From Dactylonectria macrodidyma (Eukaryota > Ascomycota > Sordariomycetes > Hypocreales > Nectriaceae), in assembly GCA_020744425.1 (NCBI GenBank), contig JAGMUV010000025.1:248001-312000 (forward strand): DNA of 64,000 bases. Reading direction: 5' to 3'. Shown one piece after another: positions 25,080-35,495 of this stretch. The translations under genes and the position numbers were made by a program. Numbering within the stretch: position 1 is the stretch's first letter; each line of letters begins with the position of its first letter. Under the pieces are notes generated by a model, which saw nothing but the letters and a program-made list of their open reading frames with translations, was not told where the DNA came from and did not search any database.

Positions 25080-26927
25080 CTACAAGATATATCTAAAGTT
25101 CTTGTTCCGCTTGTCCGTCTCATCTATCTGGAGCAGTCCCTCGTCATGGTCCAGATCCACATGACGCACATCTTCAGGGTTGATCTTGACACCTTGTTCC
25201 TTGTCTCGGCGGTTATTCTCCCAGGACAAGTACAGCCGGAAAACGATGACTAAGGCGATGGTTATGGCAAAGCAGACCAGGATAGTAGTGTAGGCAGTCT
25301 GCAAAAACTAGTCAGCGTCTACTTTTTCGTATGATGTCAGATAGCGAGGGAGGATCAACGTACGTGATAGTTCGGCGCTTCACTGGCGATGAAAAACTGC
25401 GGTCCGCTGAGGTTTCCCGCACAGTAGCCCAGGAATATCATGGCCATGACTGTCGACTTCTTGGTAAAGCCTGCAATGTTGCTAGACGCCAAGGAAAGCA
25501 TTAGCGGGAACGCAGGGGAGACGGCCATGACGAGCCAGAAGCCTGCAAGACGCGAGAGCTTTTCGGCCTCGGGCAGCAGCTTGATCATGAGGATGCCGGC
25601 AATGGCCATGAGAAAGATGAAGACCAGGGCGATGAGGCGAGACTTTCGAACGTTGGAGGTGAAGACGGCCGCAAGGAAGACGGTGAGCAGTTGGAAAGCT
25701 GAGGCTGGCAGACCCATGAGGATAGTTTCAAATTCGTCGTAACCGAAGCCCTTGATAACCAGCGTGTTGAACTAGGAGACCTGTTAAAAAATGCCATACA
25801 ACAAGATGGAATCCGCATACGCTCGTAGTTCCTCCGTTAGGAACGCAAATAACAAACGAAAAGAAGAAGAACCACCAGGCCTTGGGGTCCGTGAGAGCTT
25901 CAATGAACTGGCCGCGGTCCCACTGCTTCGTCTGCGTCGTCTTTTGGTATTTTTGCGGCCGCAGCGCCGCTAGCTCACGCTCGCTAGCCGTAAGAAACTT
26001 TGCCGTGAGCGGCGAGTCGGGAAGGTAAAACCAAGAAACGACAGACCAGGCGACGGTGATGAGGCCGAAGAGCAGGAAGAGGACTTTCCACTGGGAGACG
26101 CTGCCCTCGTAGTGTAGCAGCGCGTAGGCGATCATGGATCCGACGATGCTCGCCGACGCGTTGCCCGCGAACCAGAACGAGTGCCGCGAGACGTGCTCGC
26201 GCGGCGTGTACCACATGCCCGTGATGAGCGAGAAGCCCGGGCTGATGGCGCTTTCGAAGACGCCCAGGAGGGTGCGCAGAACCATGAGGCTGGCGTAGTT
26301 GGTTGCGACGGCGTGTAGAGTTAGGACGATGCCCCAAAGGAAACTACAGAGTCAGTATTAGTGTAGTGCTGGTATTGAAGGGAAACGAGGGCATACATCA
26401 AGACGCTTAGATATTTGCCAAGAGGGAACTTGACGAAGCCGAGCGAGATGGGGTATGACGCGACGAGGTAGCCTATGTAGAAGACGCTGGATGTCCAGCT
26501 GTACTCTTGACCAACCAGATTCTATTGCTGACGTTAGTGGACGTTCTGTGTATGCGGAGATATAGAGATGCTCATGCCAAGTCTTCCCGCAGTCCTAGGA
26601 TGGCGCTGTATGCGAGACTCGTCTCTGCAGCGAGTTAGTATTCATATCCTTTGTAGACCGTCGGTGGAGTATCACGCACTGTCCAGATACTGAAGGCCGT
26701 AGCTAACAATGAGAAGCGGCATGAGGCTGTTATACTTAATTAGCAACAATTTCTACGTAAATCACATCGATCAGGACATACTGCAGGTCAATCTTGCGAA
26801 CCAGCTTCTTCTCTTCCTCTGGCCCGAGGATATCCATGCTGCCGTGCTCCATGGCGACAATGTCGCTGCTCTGGACGTCGGACTTGGCATCGACGCCGCC
26901 GTCGTGGTTCTGATCGATCTTCTCCAT
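25080..26927 (-). CDS. MFS anion:cation symporter, allantoate permease (Dal5) family
   Basis: Twelve-helix plasma-membrane transporter of the ACS family, which imports small organic anions (allantoate, ureidosuccinate, vitamins and similar). Seven exons: 26782-26927, 26680-26726, 26578-26624, 26397-26521, 25821-26343, 25364-25771 and 25080-25298, giving 504 residues, a standard length. Family motifs are EEEKKLVRKIDL then LMPLLIVSYGLQYLDKTSLA, GLREDLNLVGQEYSW, GVFESAISPGFSLITGMWY, PDSPLTAKFLTASEREL, and GYCAGNLSGPQFF near the C-terminus. The third intron (26522-26577) has a GC donor (GCATGA); no GT donor keeps both GLREDL and NLVGQEYSW. The cytosolic C-tail ends FRYIL. The adjacent Zn2Cys6 regulator and esterase may form a small catabolic neighbourhood, but that is inference. 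Confidence 0.88.
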
Positions 26928-27734
26928 GCCGACGAGAAGTAGTTTGATTGATTAAAAAAAGTCACGTCCCGTAATGCGCGCGCAACAAGGACAAATAAAT
27001 GAATGTTTCTGCTATTGTCTGAGCGGACTGCCCTCTCAATTGGAAACGCCGACGGTCGGACGAGCGAGGTCTAATATACACACGGGCATTGCCACGCTTG
27101 CTGCGACCAATAAGCAAAGCTGAAAGAGAGAAGAAGGTTTCTGAGGAAGAGAAGCTCCCTCGCGTTGTCGCACGGTATCTGAAAATGAGTGGGAGTTCGG
27201 ATCATCCCTCGACACTTGCTTTGGCGCGTTGGAAAGGTAGATTATTACGACGCGATTGATTGGCTAGATTAATCGACGAGAATGAGTGGATCTTTCGTGG
27301 GGAATCCTTGCGGGGGAGGAGACGATGGGACCAAGCGGACAGGGCTGGGTTGATGTTAAGGCGAGTGTGTTCGGAGGCCAGAAGTAGAGGGTAGGATGTT
27401 AAGAGCTGTGGGTGGTGATATCATGATAAGGAAAAGAGTCATGAGGCTGGGGTATTATCCGAACTTGTTGTCTTAATGTTATTGGCTGAGGAGTTAGATA
27501 CGGAAGGACGGATGATTGTTGTTAATGGAGAGAGTTGCAATTAAACCGACATCCGAGATCCGTCTTCAGAAGAAACTGGTTAGGGTTGTCAACGACATCC
27601 GAACGAGTCTGCATTGTATTCATTAAAGAATGCATAGAACAATGGCAATAAATAAAATCTATTTTGCATAATACATCTAATCATCAAGCACGTCTCATTC
27701 ATAACGCTGTTCTTTAGCATGTCTCCTACTTACC
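26928..27734. other. Intergenic, no gene seen
   Basis: About 0.8 kb between the permease start and the 3' end of the Zn2Cys6 regulator. It holds the permease promoter and an AT-rich terminator-side region near 27600-27720. A sequence near 27250 (GATTGATTGGCTAGATTAATCGA) is echoed near 30210 (TGATTGGCTAGATTAATCGA); see findings. Confidence 0.5.
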
Positions 27735-29933
27735 CTACACACTCGCTAGGGAACATGTCTCAATAATCTGCCGCATAGTCTGCATAGAGACACAAGCAAC
27801 CCCCTGTGCCTCCTGAATCAAGTAAAGCGCATGCTTCATACTCGGATCCGAAATGACCCTCGAAATCCACTCCTGGTGCACCGGGTCGTGCGTCTCGATA
27901 CCCGCGATGAGCAGCGACCACTGGAACCGCTCAAGCAGCTGCACCGGGCCCGTCGCCATGGTGTAGTAGGCTGCTGCTATGAGCTCTCGCAGCGCCCATT
28001 GGACTTCAGCGGGGACGGGGCGCTGGCCAAAATAAGAGTTGCGGGCGCGGTAGAAGTAGATTTGCAGGGCGTGGAAGAATGTCACGGTGACGAGGGCCAT
28101 GAGGAAGGGTGATGAGCCTTGCCGTTCGGACTCGGCGACGAGGTTTGAGATGAAGGGTTGTTCCTGTAGTTGTGAGACATTGCGAACGAGGAGGAAGAGA
28201 GTGAAGACATACTTCTTGTGTCCGGTCGAGGCTCCGCTTGATCCTCACCCTCGCAGCCATGGCCTGGTCTTCGGGAGCCTGACTGTAGTTGTTGATGTCG
28301 TGATGGAGAGCAATCAGATCGAAGTAGACACCTAGGACGGTAAAGTCCTGTATCTTAGGGACCTGCGTCAAGCCTATAGTCGTGGGAACTTCGTCCGTCC
28401 CGGGGAATGTGGTTCGCGACAGCCGCCAGATACGATGTCGCTTGTCGTGGTTCTGGCTCACGTAACTAGCAAAGAAGCCACCGCAGCCGAAAAAGCCGCA
28501 GAACCCATCGCGATCGTAGAGATATGTGAGAATCCTCGCGATGAGCACTTGATCGGATGTCGAGGCGTGCGCCGACGCGGATACAGTTGCGCTCGCGCAC
28601 AGCTCGTCCAGGTCGTAGCGCTTGACATACGCCAGGACCGACTCGCTTAGTTCGCGCAGCTTAGGAACGTTGAGCGGGCTGCGGCGCATCCAGAACATGT
28701 ACATGTACAGGAACGACAGCATCATGGCGACGTGGTCGGGTTGGGCGACGGGATCTAGAGCTTGCAGGAAGAGCCGCGAGCCGCGCTCATAGTGCGTCCA
28801 GGCCTCGTGCGGCGTGTCAAGCCCTGCGCCCTGGTGCACGGCGAGCTCGCTGTGGGAGAGGGCGAGCAAGAAATGCAGCGCCATGCAGTTCTCGAGGGCG
28901 CGGTTGAGGAATAGTGCGTGGGCTGAGACTGCGGCGGTGCGGGTTGACTTGAGCGGGGCGAAGACGGCGCGGTGGAAGGACACGGCCTGCATGTCGCTTG
29001 TGCCAGTGGAGGGGGCGTGATAGGTTGGATAGTTGTTGGTGAAGAAGAAGGCTGTAGAGGCGGAGGGGTAGTTGGCCGAGTTGAAGGGGTTGAAGGGGAG
29101 GGACGAGGGGAATTGGAGGTTGTAGAGCTGGTGGAGCTGGTGCTGTTGGTGTTGATGTTGATGTTGATGAGTGAGGTCGACGATCCAGTCGTCGGAGTCT
29201 GCTAGGGTTGCGGTATCGTGGGAGAGTGGTTCCATCGATAGCAGAGGCGTGATGCCCTCATCGAGAATAAAGGTCTGGGAGACTAGGGCTGTCTCTATAT
29301 TGATGTTGAGAGAGTCGGGGCCGTCTAAGAGTTGGGTGTTCAAGACCTGGCCGCTTAGCACTTGGTCAGCCAAGGCTTGGTCAGCCAAGGCTTGGCCAGC
29401 CACCCCTTGACCAGCCAGCTCTTGGTCAAGCCCAAAGAACTCAGCATCCAGATGGCCAGTTGCTGCGCCGGCATCATCTCCCGTACTCAACAACGGCACC
29501 AACCCATCGCTCGTGTTCTCCTCTTGCTCTTGCTGCTGCTCCTCCTCGCCTCCTCCCCCACTAGCATCAACCGGCTTCGGCAGTATAGCGCCCGGCGCCC
29601 ATCCGTCATCCCGGGCCTTGATCGGTCCTTGTCCGCGCCTCCGTAGCGCCAGCGACGGTGGCTGCGGCGCCCACTCGCACGGCAGCCGGAGTCGCACGCA
29701 GCGTCCGCATTCGGGCCGGAGCTCGTCGCACTTGACGCGTTTGGAGATACACGTGCGGCAGCCTGTATATATCACCAAGGGAATTAGTTACCCGGGAACT
29801 ATTTGCCAAGAAAGAGGGGGAAGACAAAGAAAGACTTACCGTTTTTTGATCGCTTTCCGCGCTCGACTCGTCGACGCCGGGGCGGAGGTTCTATTCCGGG
29901 CGTGTCGATACCCGCACCTGTCGAGTGTGCCAT
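27735..29933 (-). CDS. Zn(2)-Cys(6) fungal transcription factor
   Basis: Nuclear DNA-binding regulator. Exons are 29840-29933, 28213-29762 and 27735-28163 (introns 77 and 49 bp), 690 residues. The binuclear zinc cluster has all six Cys: CRTCISKRVKCDELRPECGRC continuing to VRLRLPCEW, at about residues 33-60, preceded by an Arg-rich stretch. The first intron splits the codon just before the first zinc Cys, a frequent position in this family. Residues 100-220 are low-complexity: Glu/Gln runs, a pentapeptide repeat (LADQA/LAGQ) from a 15-bp DNA repeat, and a His-Gln run. The C-terminal half has the helical fungal-specific regulatory region (TFFHALQIYFYRARN; TGPVQLLERFQWSLLIAGIE). It shares a 484-bp divergent upstream region with the carboxylesterase, which makes that gene a plausible target. 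Confidence 0.88.
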
Positions 29934-30417
29934 AGCCGGGCTGTGGGTTACTCCCGTGTGATATCCGCCCCAGACTTTGCCGTGTGATATCGAATATAAC
30001 AGTGGGACCTCTGGGGGGGTGACAACTCGAAGGGGGGAGGGGCTGGATCCGACTCGAGAGGGCTGGCTTGGATCCGACTCGACGGGCCTGCTGGAATGGA
30101 GACCTGACGAGTCAACAATCGCAGTGAGCGGGAAAGGGAATGTGCCATAAAATGGTTCCACTCTTTATCTCCAGGGATGATACAGGCGCAAGTATAGTGG
30201 TGGGCTGTGATTGGCTAGATTAATCGACGAGCTGTCACCGAGTTTAGTGGGTTGGGTAAGACGAGGGTCTCGAGGCATCTCGCCCATTACAGTCGCCAAA
30301 GACGCGCAATTATTCCGGGGATTTCTTTTTCTGCTGTAGTTGATAAGATAATTCTTGCGCCCGTTTCTGTCGGGTGGGCTATCGCCATGACTTGTACCGC
30401 ATGGTTCCGCCATCACC

Positions 30418-32115
30418 ATGGGAAACCATATCTCTTACACCACGTCTGAGTGCCAAGCCGTCCTCCAGGGCGGTGCAGGAACCATAAAAGGTCTCCAATT
30501 TGATAAAAAATCACGGAGATTCGCAGGAGTGCCCTATGCAGAACCGCCGGTTGGTGACTTGCGATGGCGCAGACCTCAGCCTCTGCCGGAGTCTCACAGC
30601 TACTCATCACCAGACGGCACGCCTTATGATGCCACGGCTTTTGGCCCTGTATGTCCCCAGGCAAACTACTCCAAAACCGTCAGCGAGCACATCCCAATTC
30701 ATGTCTACGACGAAGACTGTCTTCGTCTGAACATCTGGACGCCCGTTGCTGATCCAAGCGCTCCTCACAAGAAATGGCCCGTCGTCATCTGGTTCCACGG
30801 CGGATGGTTCCAAGTCGGCGACCCGAGTCAGGAAGAGAGCATGGATCCTACCGAGCTCATCTCGACGGGGAATCTGCAAGCTGTCTTTGTAGCCGTCGGA
30901 TACCGGCTCAACGTGTTTGGCTTCCTCGCCGGCCGCGCTCTACTCGATGAGTCTGGTGGTGAAGCCGTTGGCAACTACGGCCTGTGGGACCAGCGGCTCG
31001 CCATGGACTGGGTATACGACAACATTGCGTCCTTTGGCGGCGATCCAGACAATATTGTGCTCGCGGGACGTAGTGCAGGCGCTTACTCGGTGCTCGCCCA
31101 AGCTCTGCATGACTTTCGCATTGAGAAGCCGACGGATCGGTTCCGCCGGTTGATCATGTACTCCAACGCTATCCCCACGCAGCCCAAGACGACGGAGGAG
31201 TGCGAGCCGCAGTTTGACGAGCTGTGCGCGTATTTCAACGTACCGTCTGACTTGAGCGGGGCGGAGAAGTTGCGCCGGCTAAGAGCCATCAGCGCAAAAG
31301 ACCTCTGCGCGGGCATCATGAATCTCCAACAGCACACGTTCCGCCCCGTGACAGACAATCTGTTTATCCACGCGGGCATCTTCTCCTACTACCGCTCAGG
31401 CTCCTTCGCGGCCGAGTTCAAGAAGCGCGGACTGCAGCTGTACATTGGCGAAGTGCAAGACGAGAACACGCTGTACGCCGTGACGAACGGACCCGACGCC
31501 AACGCCGAGTCGCTCCAGCTGCAGATTGCAAACTACTACCCGCCAGCGACGACGGAGCGGCTGCTGCGGCACTACGGGTTGCCCACGTCGGAGGACAAGA
31601 AGGAGTGGGAGACTGTCTTTGGGCAGATCGTTGCTGATGGACAGGTGCGGGCTCCGTCGCGGTATCTTGCGAATAATCTGCTGGAGCACGGGGTTGATAT
31701 TAATCATGTCTGGCGATATCTCATTGCCTATCGTCTGTCTTTTATCACGGATCAAATTGCGCCGGCGTCGTTTGGGGTCAGCCACGCCATGGATCGTCCT
31801 ATCTGGAAGTACGTCTCATATGCCCTATCCACGTGGATTTATACTTGAGCCGTACATCACGCTTACCAGACATCTAGCTACTCCATTACCCACGGCCCGA
31901 CAGAAGAAGAACGCCAGCTTATGGACGACTGGATCCGGGACCTACGCGCGTTTGTGCACTTCGAGGACGGCTACGTCTACGGCACGGCCGAACCGGGCGA
32001 GTACAAGGTCATGACGCATGACGGGAAAATCAAGGTTCAGAATGACCCTCGGTGGGAGGAGCTATTGCAGGTGATGACAATATTTTCAGGTCTTCGAAAG
32101 GATTCTAGCTTGTAA
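30418..32115 (+). CDS. Type B carboxylesterase/lipase family
   Basis: Alpha/beta-hydrolase serine esterase of the cholinesterase/carboxylesterase family. Exons are 30418-31808 and 31878-32115 (69-bp intron), 542 residues. The N-terminal signature is RRFAGVPYAEPPVGDLRWRR, followed by EDCLRLNIWTP and the oxyanion loop WFHGGWFQVGD. The nucleophile elbow is LAGRSAGAYSVL with Ser219. The acid is probably in GEVQDENTLYAV, and the catalytic His469 is at the splice junction in NYSITHGPTEEE. No signal peptide is seen, so the enzyme is probably intracellular. Divergent from a Zn2Cys6 regulator; substrate unknown. The start at 30418 (CACCATGG) is a strong context. Confidence 0.88.
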
Positions 32116-32487
32116 TTGGTAATTGTAATCTGGCGAGGACCACTCGCATATTCTTAATGAGAGCAGTCAAGTCATGTTGCCTCGCGATGCTGACTGGAGA
32201 ATGATCCAGCTTTGGAAAAAGAATAAATATTGCATAATAATTTAAAATATCAACACCTTCAAACACCTCTGTTGTAACTGAGTCGCCCGCATAGGGGCCT
32301 TTGAAAGTGGACGCCGACAAAACCGTAACTCCCTTCTCTTCACTTCCCATCGGGTGCTGAAGGCCTTCAGCCGTACCCTTGGGGTACCTGTCTCCTTTCC
32401 CTCTCATCGCTGGCCCCCTCTAAAAACAAAACACTTCTCCGTCACACCGACTGCGCCCAAGACCTGGTACTGGTGGCTACAGGGAAG

Positions 32488-33087
32488 TCAGTCCATTTCA
32501 ATGTCTCCTGATACAACCAGTACAGGCGTCTCGTTGAAATAGGCCTTGACAACATCGTCCACAAGCCTTTGGGAAATCTCCTGGTGGACTTTGTCTATGA
32601 TTCGAGACGCAAAAGGCATCACCATAGTATTACCGTCCATGAGGACCTCCTCATACAGCTCCCACTCCTCTCCAATTTCCGTCGCCGAGCTAGACGTGGT
32701 GCTCTCCGAATTGGCAGGCGAACCCACATCCGCTCGACGACGAACCGTCCATCGCGCCCAGACAATAGTCCCGACATGCGCATTAGCGCGCGAATTGATG
32801 CCATTCGGAAACGACTGAAACACAACGGGCCACCTATTTTCCTTGGAAATGCCCGGGAGCAGGCGGGTGACCTCGTGGATCTGGAACGTGCGGACCGAGT
32901 CGTCCCAGGGCCCGAAGAAGTCATCGTTGGCGATGTCGACGGGTTCAGAGGCTACCTCGGTGAAGCTGGCGACGTGGTCATTGTGACGTAATGTTGGTGC
33001 GTATGTTTGGAGATATGTGACGACGGTTTGCGGTGGGAGGTTGGTGGGGATGGGGATGGTGACGAAGGTCCAATGCTGCGACCGCAT
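32488..33087 (-). CDS. DUF7053-like fungal protein
   Basis: Intronless, 199 residues from the ATG at 33087. It begins MRSQHWTFVTIPIPTNLPP and continues with TVVTYLQTYAP, SVRTFQIHEVTRLLPGI and HVGTIVWARWTVRR. This order (aromatic strand near the start, lipid/steroid-binding-like fold, WxVRR segment) resembles the fungal DUF7053 group, tentatively. The frame is open upstream to 33339, but that extension reads like leader sequence; I chose the inner start because the conserved part begins there. Function unknown. It is convergent with the carboxylesterase, with about 370 bp between stops. Confidence 0.6.
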   Translation of the reverse strand: MRSQHWTFVTIPIPTNLPPQTVVTYLQTYAPTLRHNDHVASFTEVASEPVDIANDDFFGPWDDSVRTFQIHEVTRLLPGISKENRWPVVFQSFPNGINSRANAHVGTIVWARWTVRRRADVGSPANSESTTSSSATEIGEEWELYEEVLMDGNTMVMPFASRIIDKVHQEISQRLVDDVVKAYFNETPVLVVSGDIEMD

Positions 33088-33892
33088 TGCGATTGTGGGT
33101 TGAGGCGGAGGATCCGTTGGTGCATGTGTACGTACAGGTATGGGGTCTTGGTATTGGGGTGTAGAAATATCGAGATGTGAAACAGCTTTATCCGCACAGA
33201 TCAGAAGCCGTAGCATCCGACCATCCAGAGCAATAGACTTGACGCTGGCTGTACGAATGCCGATATCGCGAAGCTGACTACCCGATGCAACGAAGGCCCG
33301 GTGCCCGGCGCCCGGTTCTCTCCTTGAAGCCAACCCCACTCAATCGGCGGCCCACTTCGGCGTGGGACCCGATTCTATACGGAGTCGCTGGCTCGGCTAC
33401 GCCGGTAGTTGTGCGTCGTTTCGACGGAATGCTAGAGAAGAGCAGGAGGAATGATGGAATGGCAAGGCGAGGCGGCACGACTTCGAATGGTGAGGGGGAG
33501 TAAGCCATCACTAAGCCACCACTAAGCCACTCTCGGAGACGTATCTCACGTCGCTCACGTGGTCGGCTGCCGCTTCGTTTAGCCCGGTGTCTTTGTTTTA
33601 CTTGATGTTGCTGACTGTTTGTTGTATGGGTTGGGCGAGATGCTGCTCACAATGCCTGCATCTACTGGTCAATCACGCGCGAAGAGGTGAACCGGCCATG
33701 ATTCGGGGGTTTCCGAAACATTCAATATATTAAATTGGTTTATCCCGCGCTTCCGGTTGATCCTTCATTCTCCGATGGAAAGCGTCTCTAGCGCTGACTG
33801 ATTGTTGGTGGTGGTGGTGGTGAGGGGTTAGCACATGGTTCATCACTGCTGTTGAAGGAGGGAAAAGTCTAGCGTATGCCAAATACACCACA
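33088..33892. other. Intergenic region, microsatellite
   Basis: About 0.8 kb with no supported gene. A GGT trinucleotide run (about 33806-33823) is present. The region separates the DUF7053-like gene from the 3' end of the decayed NLR. Confidence 0.5.
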
Positions 33893-35053
33893 TCAGTAAT
33901 GCTCAGGCCAGTGGAGTATAGCGTATGTCAGGAAAGAAGCATTTGCGTCATCTTCTCTGGATTGCGAGTTGGGGAATTGGGGCCAACAAACCGCTCTATA
34001 TGTGCTAAACATCTGTTTGCAAGCTCGAGATGCCCTGCCATCTTGCTCACGGAAAGGGATCTACCTCTTCCCCGAGCTGTTCCTTTTCCTGCAAAATGTC
34101 TCTGACCGATTGATGTAGGAGATGATCATCTTGCTTGCGATTCCGGAAGAGATGGCCACAAGCTCCGAGTATATCCTTAAGATCTCCTCGACTCTGCATT
34201 TCCGACTTGTCGATTTTGTTTGCGAGCGTCGATTCCACCAACGATAGTGGGCGTTGAGACAGAACAATCCATTCGAGGATCGAAGGTCTCGAAGGAACTC
34301 CGCTAGCTTATTCTCGGAGTCGTCGCACTAGTCCAAGCCACCCAAGACGCAGACAACAGAGCGCTTGCTCCATGTAACTAGGGTTCTGAATATTGCCTAA
34401 ACTGTCTTGAGAGGCGTAAGACGGCCGTCATTTTGGGTCGAACGTGAGAAATCGTTTTGAACATGTTCAACGAGATGCGGTTGTTGCTGCAGGAGCTGGC
34501 GTGATCAATCCTGCAAAACCACGTTGGTGTTGTCTCGTTCGACGTATCCGCTTTCGTAGAAGAAATGTATGAAGTCTTAGTTCGCTCTCTTTGCTCTTTC
34601 GAGCTGGCCGATGAGATGGACAGCAAGCACTGTTTCCCCCTTCCCAGGCCTGCTAGAAACCCACAAGATCTCCGACTGGCCGCTATTTCGCCAGTAGCGG
34701 AATTTTGGATCACGAGGAAGCCATTCGCAAGTGCCTTCGGTTTTTAGGGCCTTCCTAGATATGACTCGACCTCAATCGGATACCACAGGCAAACTCTTGA
34801 GTCTGCTAGTGAGCCTTGACTTCCCGGGAACTGCTGGGGACAGGAATGTTTAGCGCTCCAACTCTACGAAGGACAACAGGCAGAGCAGACTCTGACAGAG
34901 CGGGATTACTAGTAGCCTATTGAGAGATGGCTTACCATGATTATGCACGACGTCGCCTTGGTGCAGGGTGCCGCCATCACTGATTGTGGTACCGTACGTA
35001 TGTCCCCGTCTACTTAGAAGGGATATCCTTTCTTGGAATTCTGGGACATCCAT
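33893..35053 (-). pseudogene. Decayed NACHT NLR with N-terminal HET-s-type amyloid motif (NWD2-like)
   Basis: Exon 1 (34936-35053) begins MDVPEF and encodes TYGTTISDGGTLHQGDVVHN, a single HET-s-related amyloid motif, then a GTAAGC donor. After an intron of about 100 bp the reading continues in degraded NACHT sequence. Recognisable parts are GTCEWLPRDPKFRYW, SEILWVSSRPGKGETVLA (Walker A with the usual Lys replaced by Glu), QLLQQQPHLVEHVQNDF, KRSVVCVLGGLD (Walker B region), WIVLSQRPLSLVES, HLLHQSVRDILQ, GHLELANRCLAHIERF and FLTYAILHWPEHY. In-frame stops lie at 34577, 34505, 34397 and 34328, and at least three frame changes occur between 34270 and 33950. No WD40, TPR or ankyrin sensor repeats follow. 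NLRs with this architecture sense a ligand and template amyloid folding of the cognate HeLo effector. This copy cannot make a full protein, though the motif-bearing first exon is intact. Confidence 0.85.
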
Positions 35054-35495
35054 CGTGATTGTGACTTTGGAGGTGAATGGAGAAAGCAAAAGGCTCGAGG
35101 CCTAGCCAAGTTAGTGGAGAGATTGATCATTAGGACTCACAGCCTGATCAGGCTCTCCCTTGCATGGCAGCTGAGGATTGGGCGGCTCGAGTCCCAATAA
35201 AACTCCCCGCAGGAAGCCACGGAGGCACTCTTCCCCCTCATTTAGGCCTTATTTTGACAAGCTGATAGAATTAGACCAATGACCGCGTCTGATGAAAATA
35301 GTAAAGGGCCTTGAAGCCTCACAATAGCGAGGCGTCGCAGTGCGTTGTTTACCTGTGGCGAACGCCTCTGACTAAGCTAGCTGGTTGCCTCGTTGCGATA
35401 TTTATAAAGAAAAACAGGGCGAAGCGGTTTCCATTTAGATTCTTGTTTGCTTAATATTGTCGTCCTCCTTTCGTCAGAACAAGACACCAACCAAA
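35054..35495. promoter_or_regulatory. Divergent promoter of the NLR relic and HET-S-like gene
   Basis: 442 bp separate the two start codons. TATAAA at 35403-35408 lies 88 bp upstream of the HET-S-like ATG. A shared divergent promoter fits co-regulated effector and sensor genes. Confidence 0.5.
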
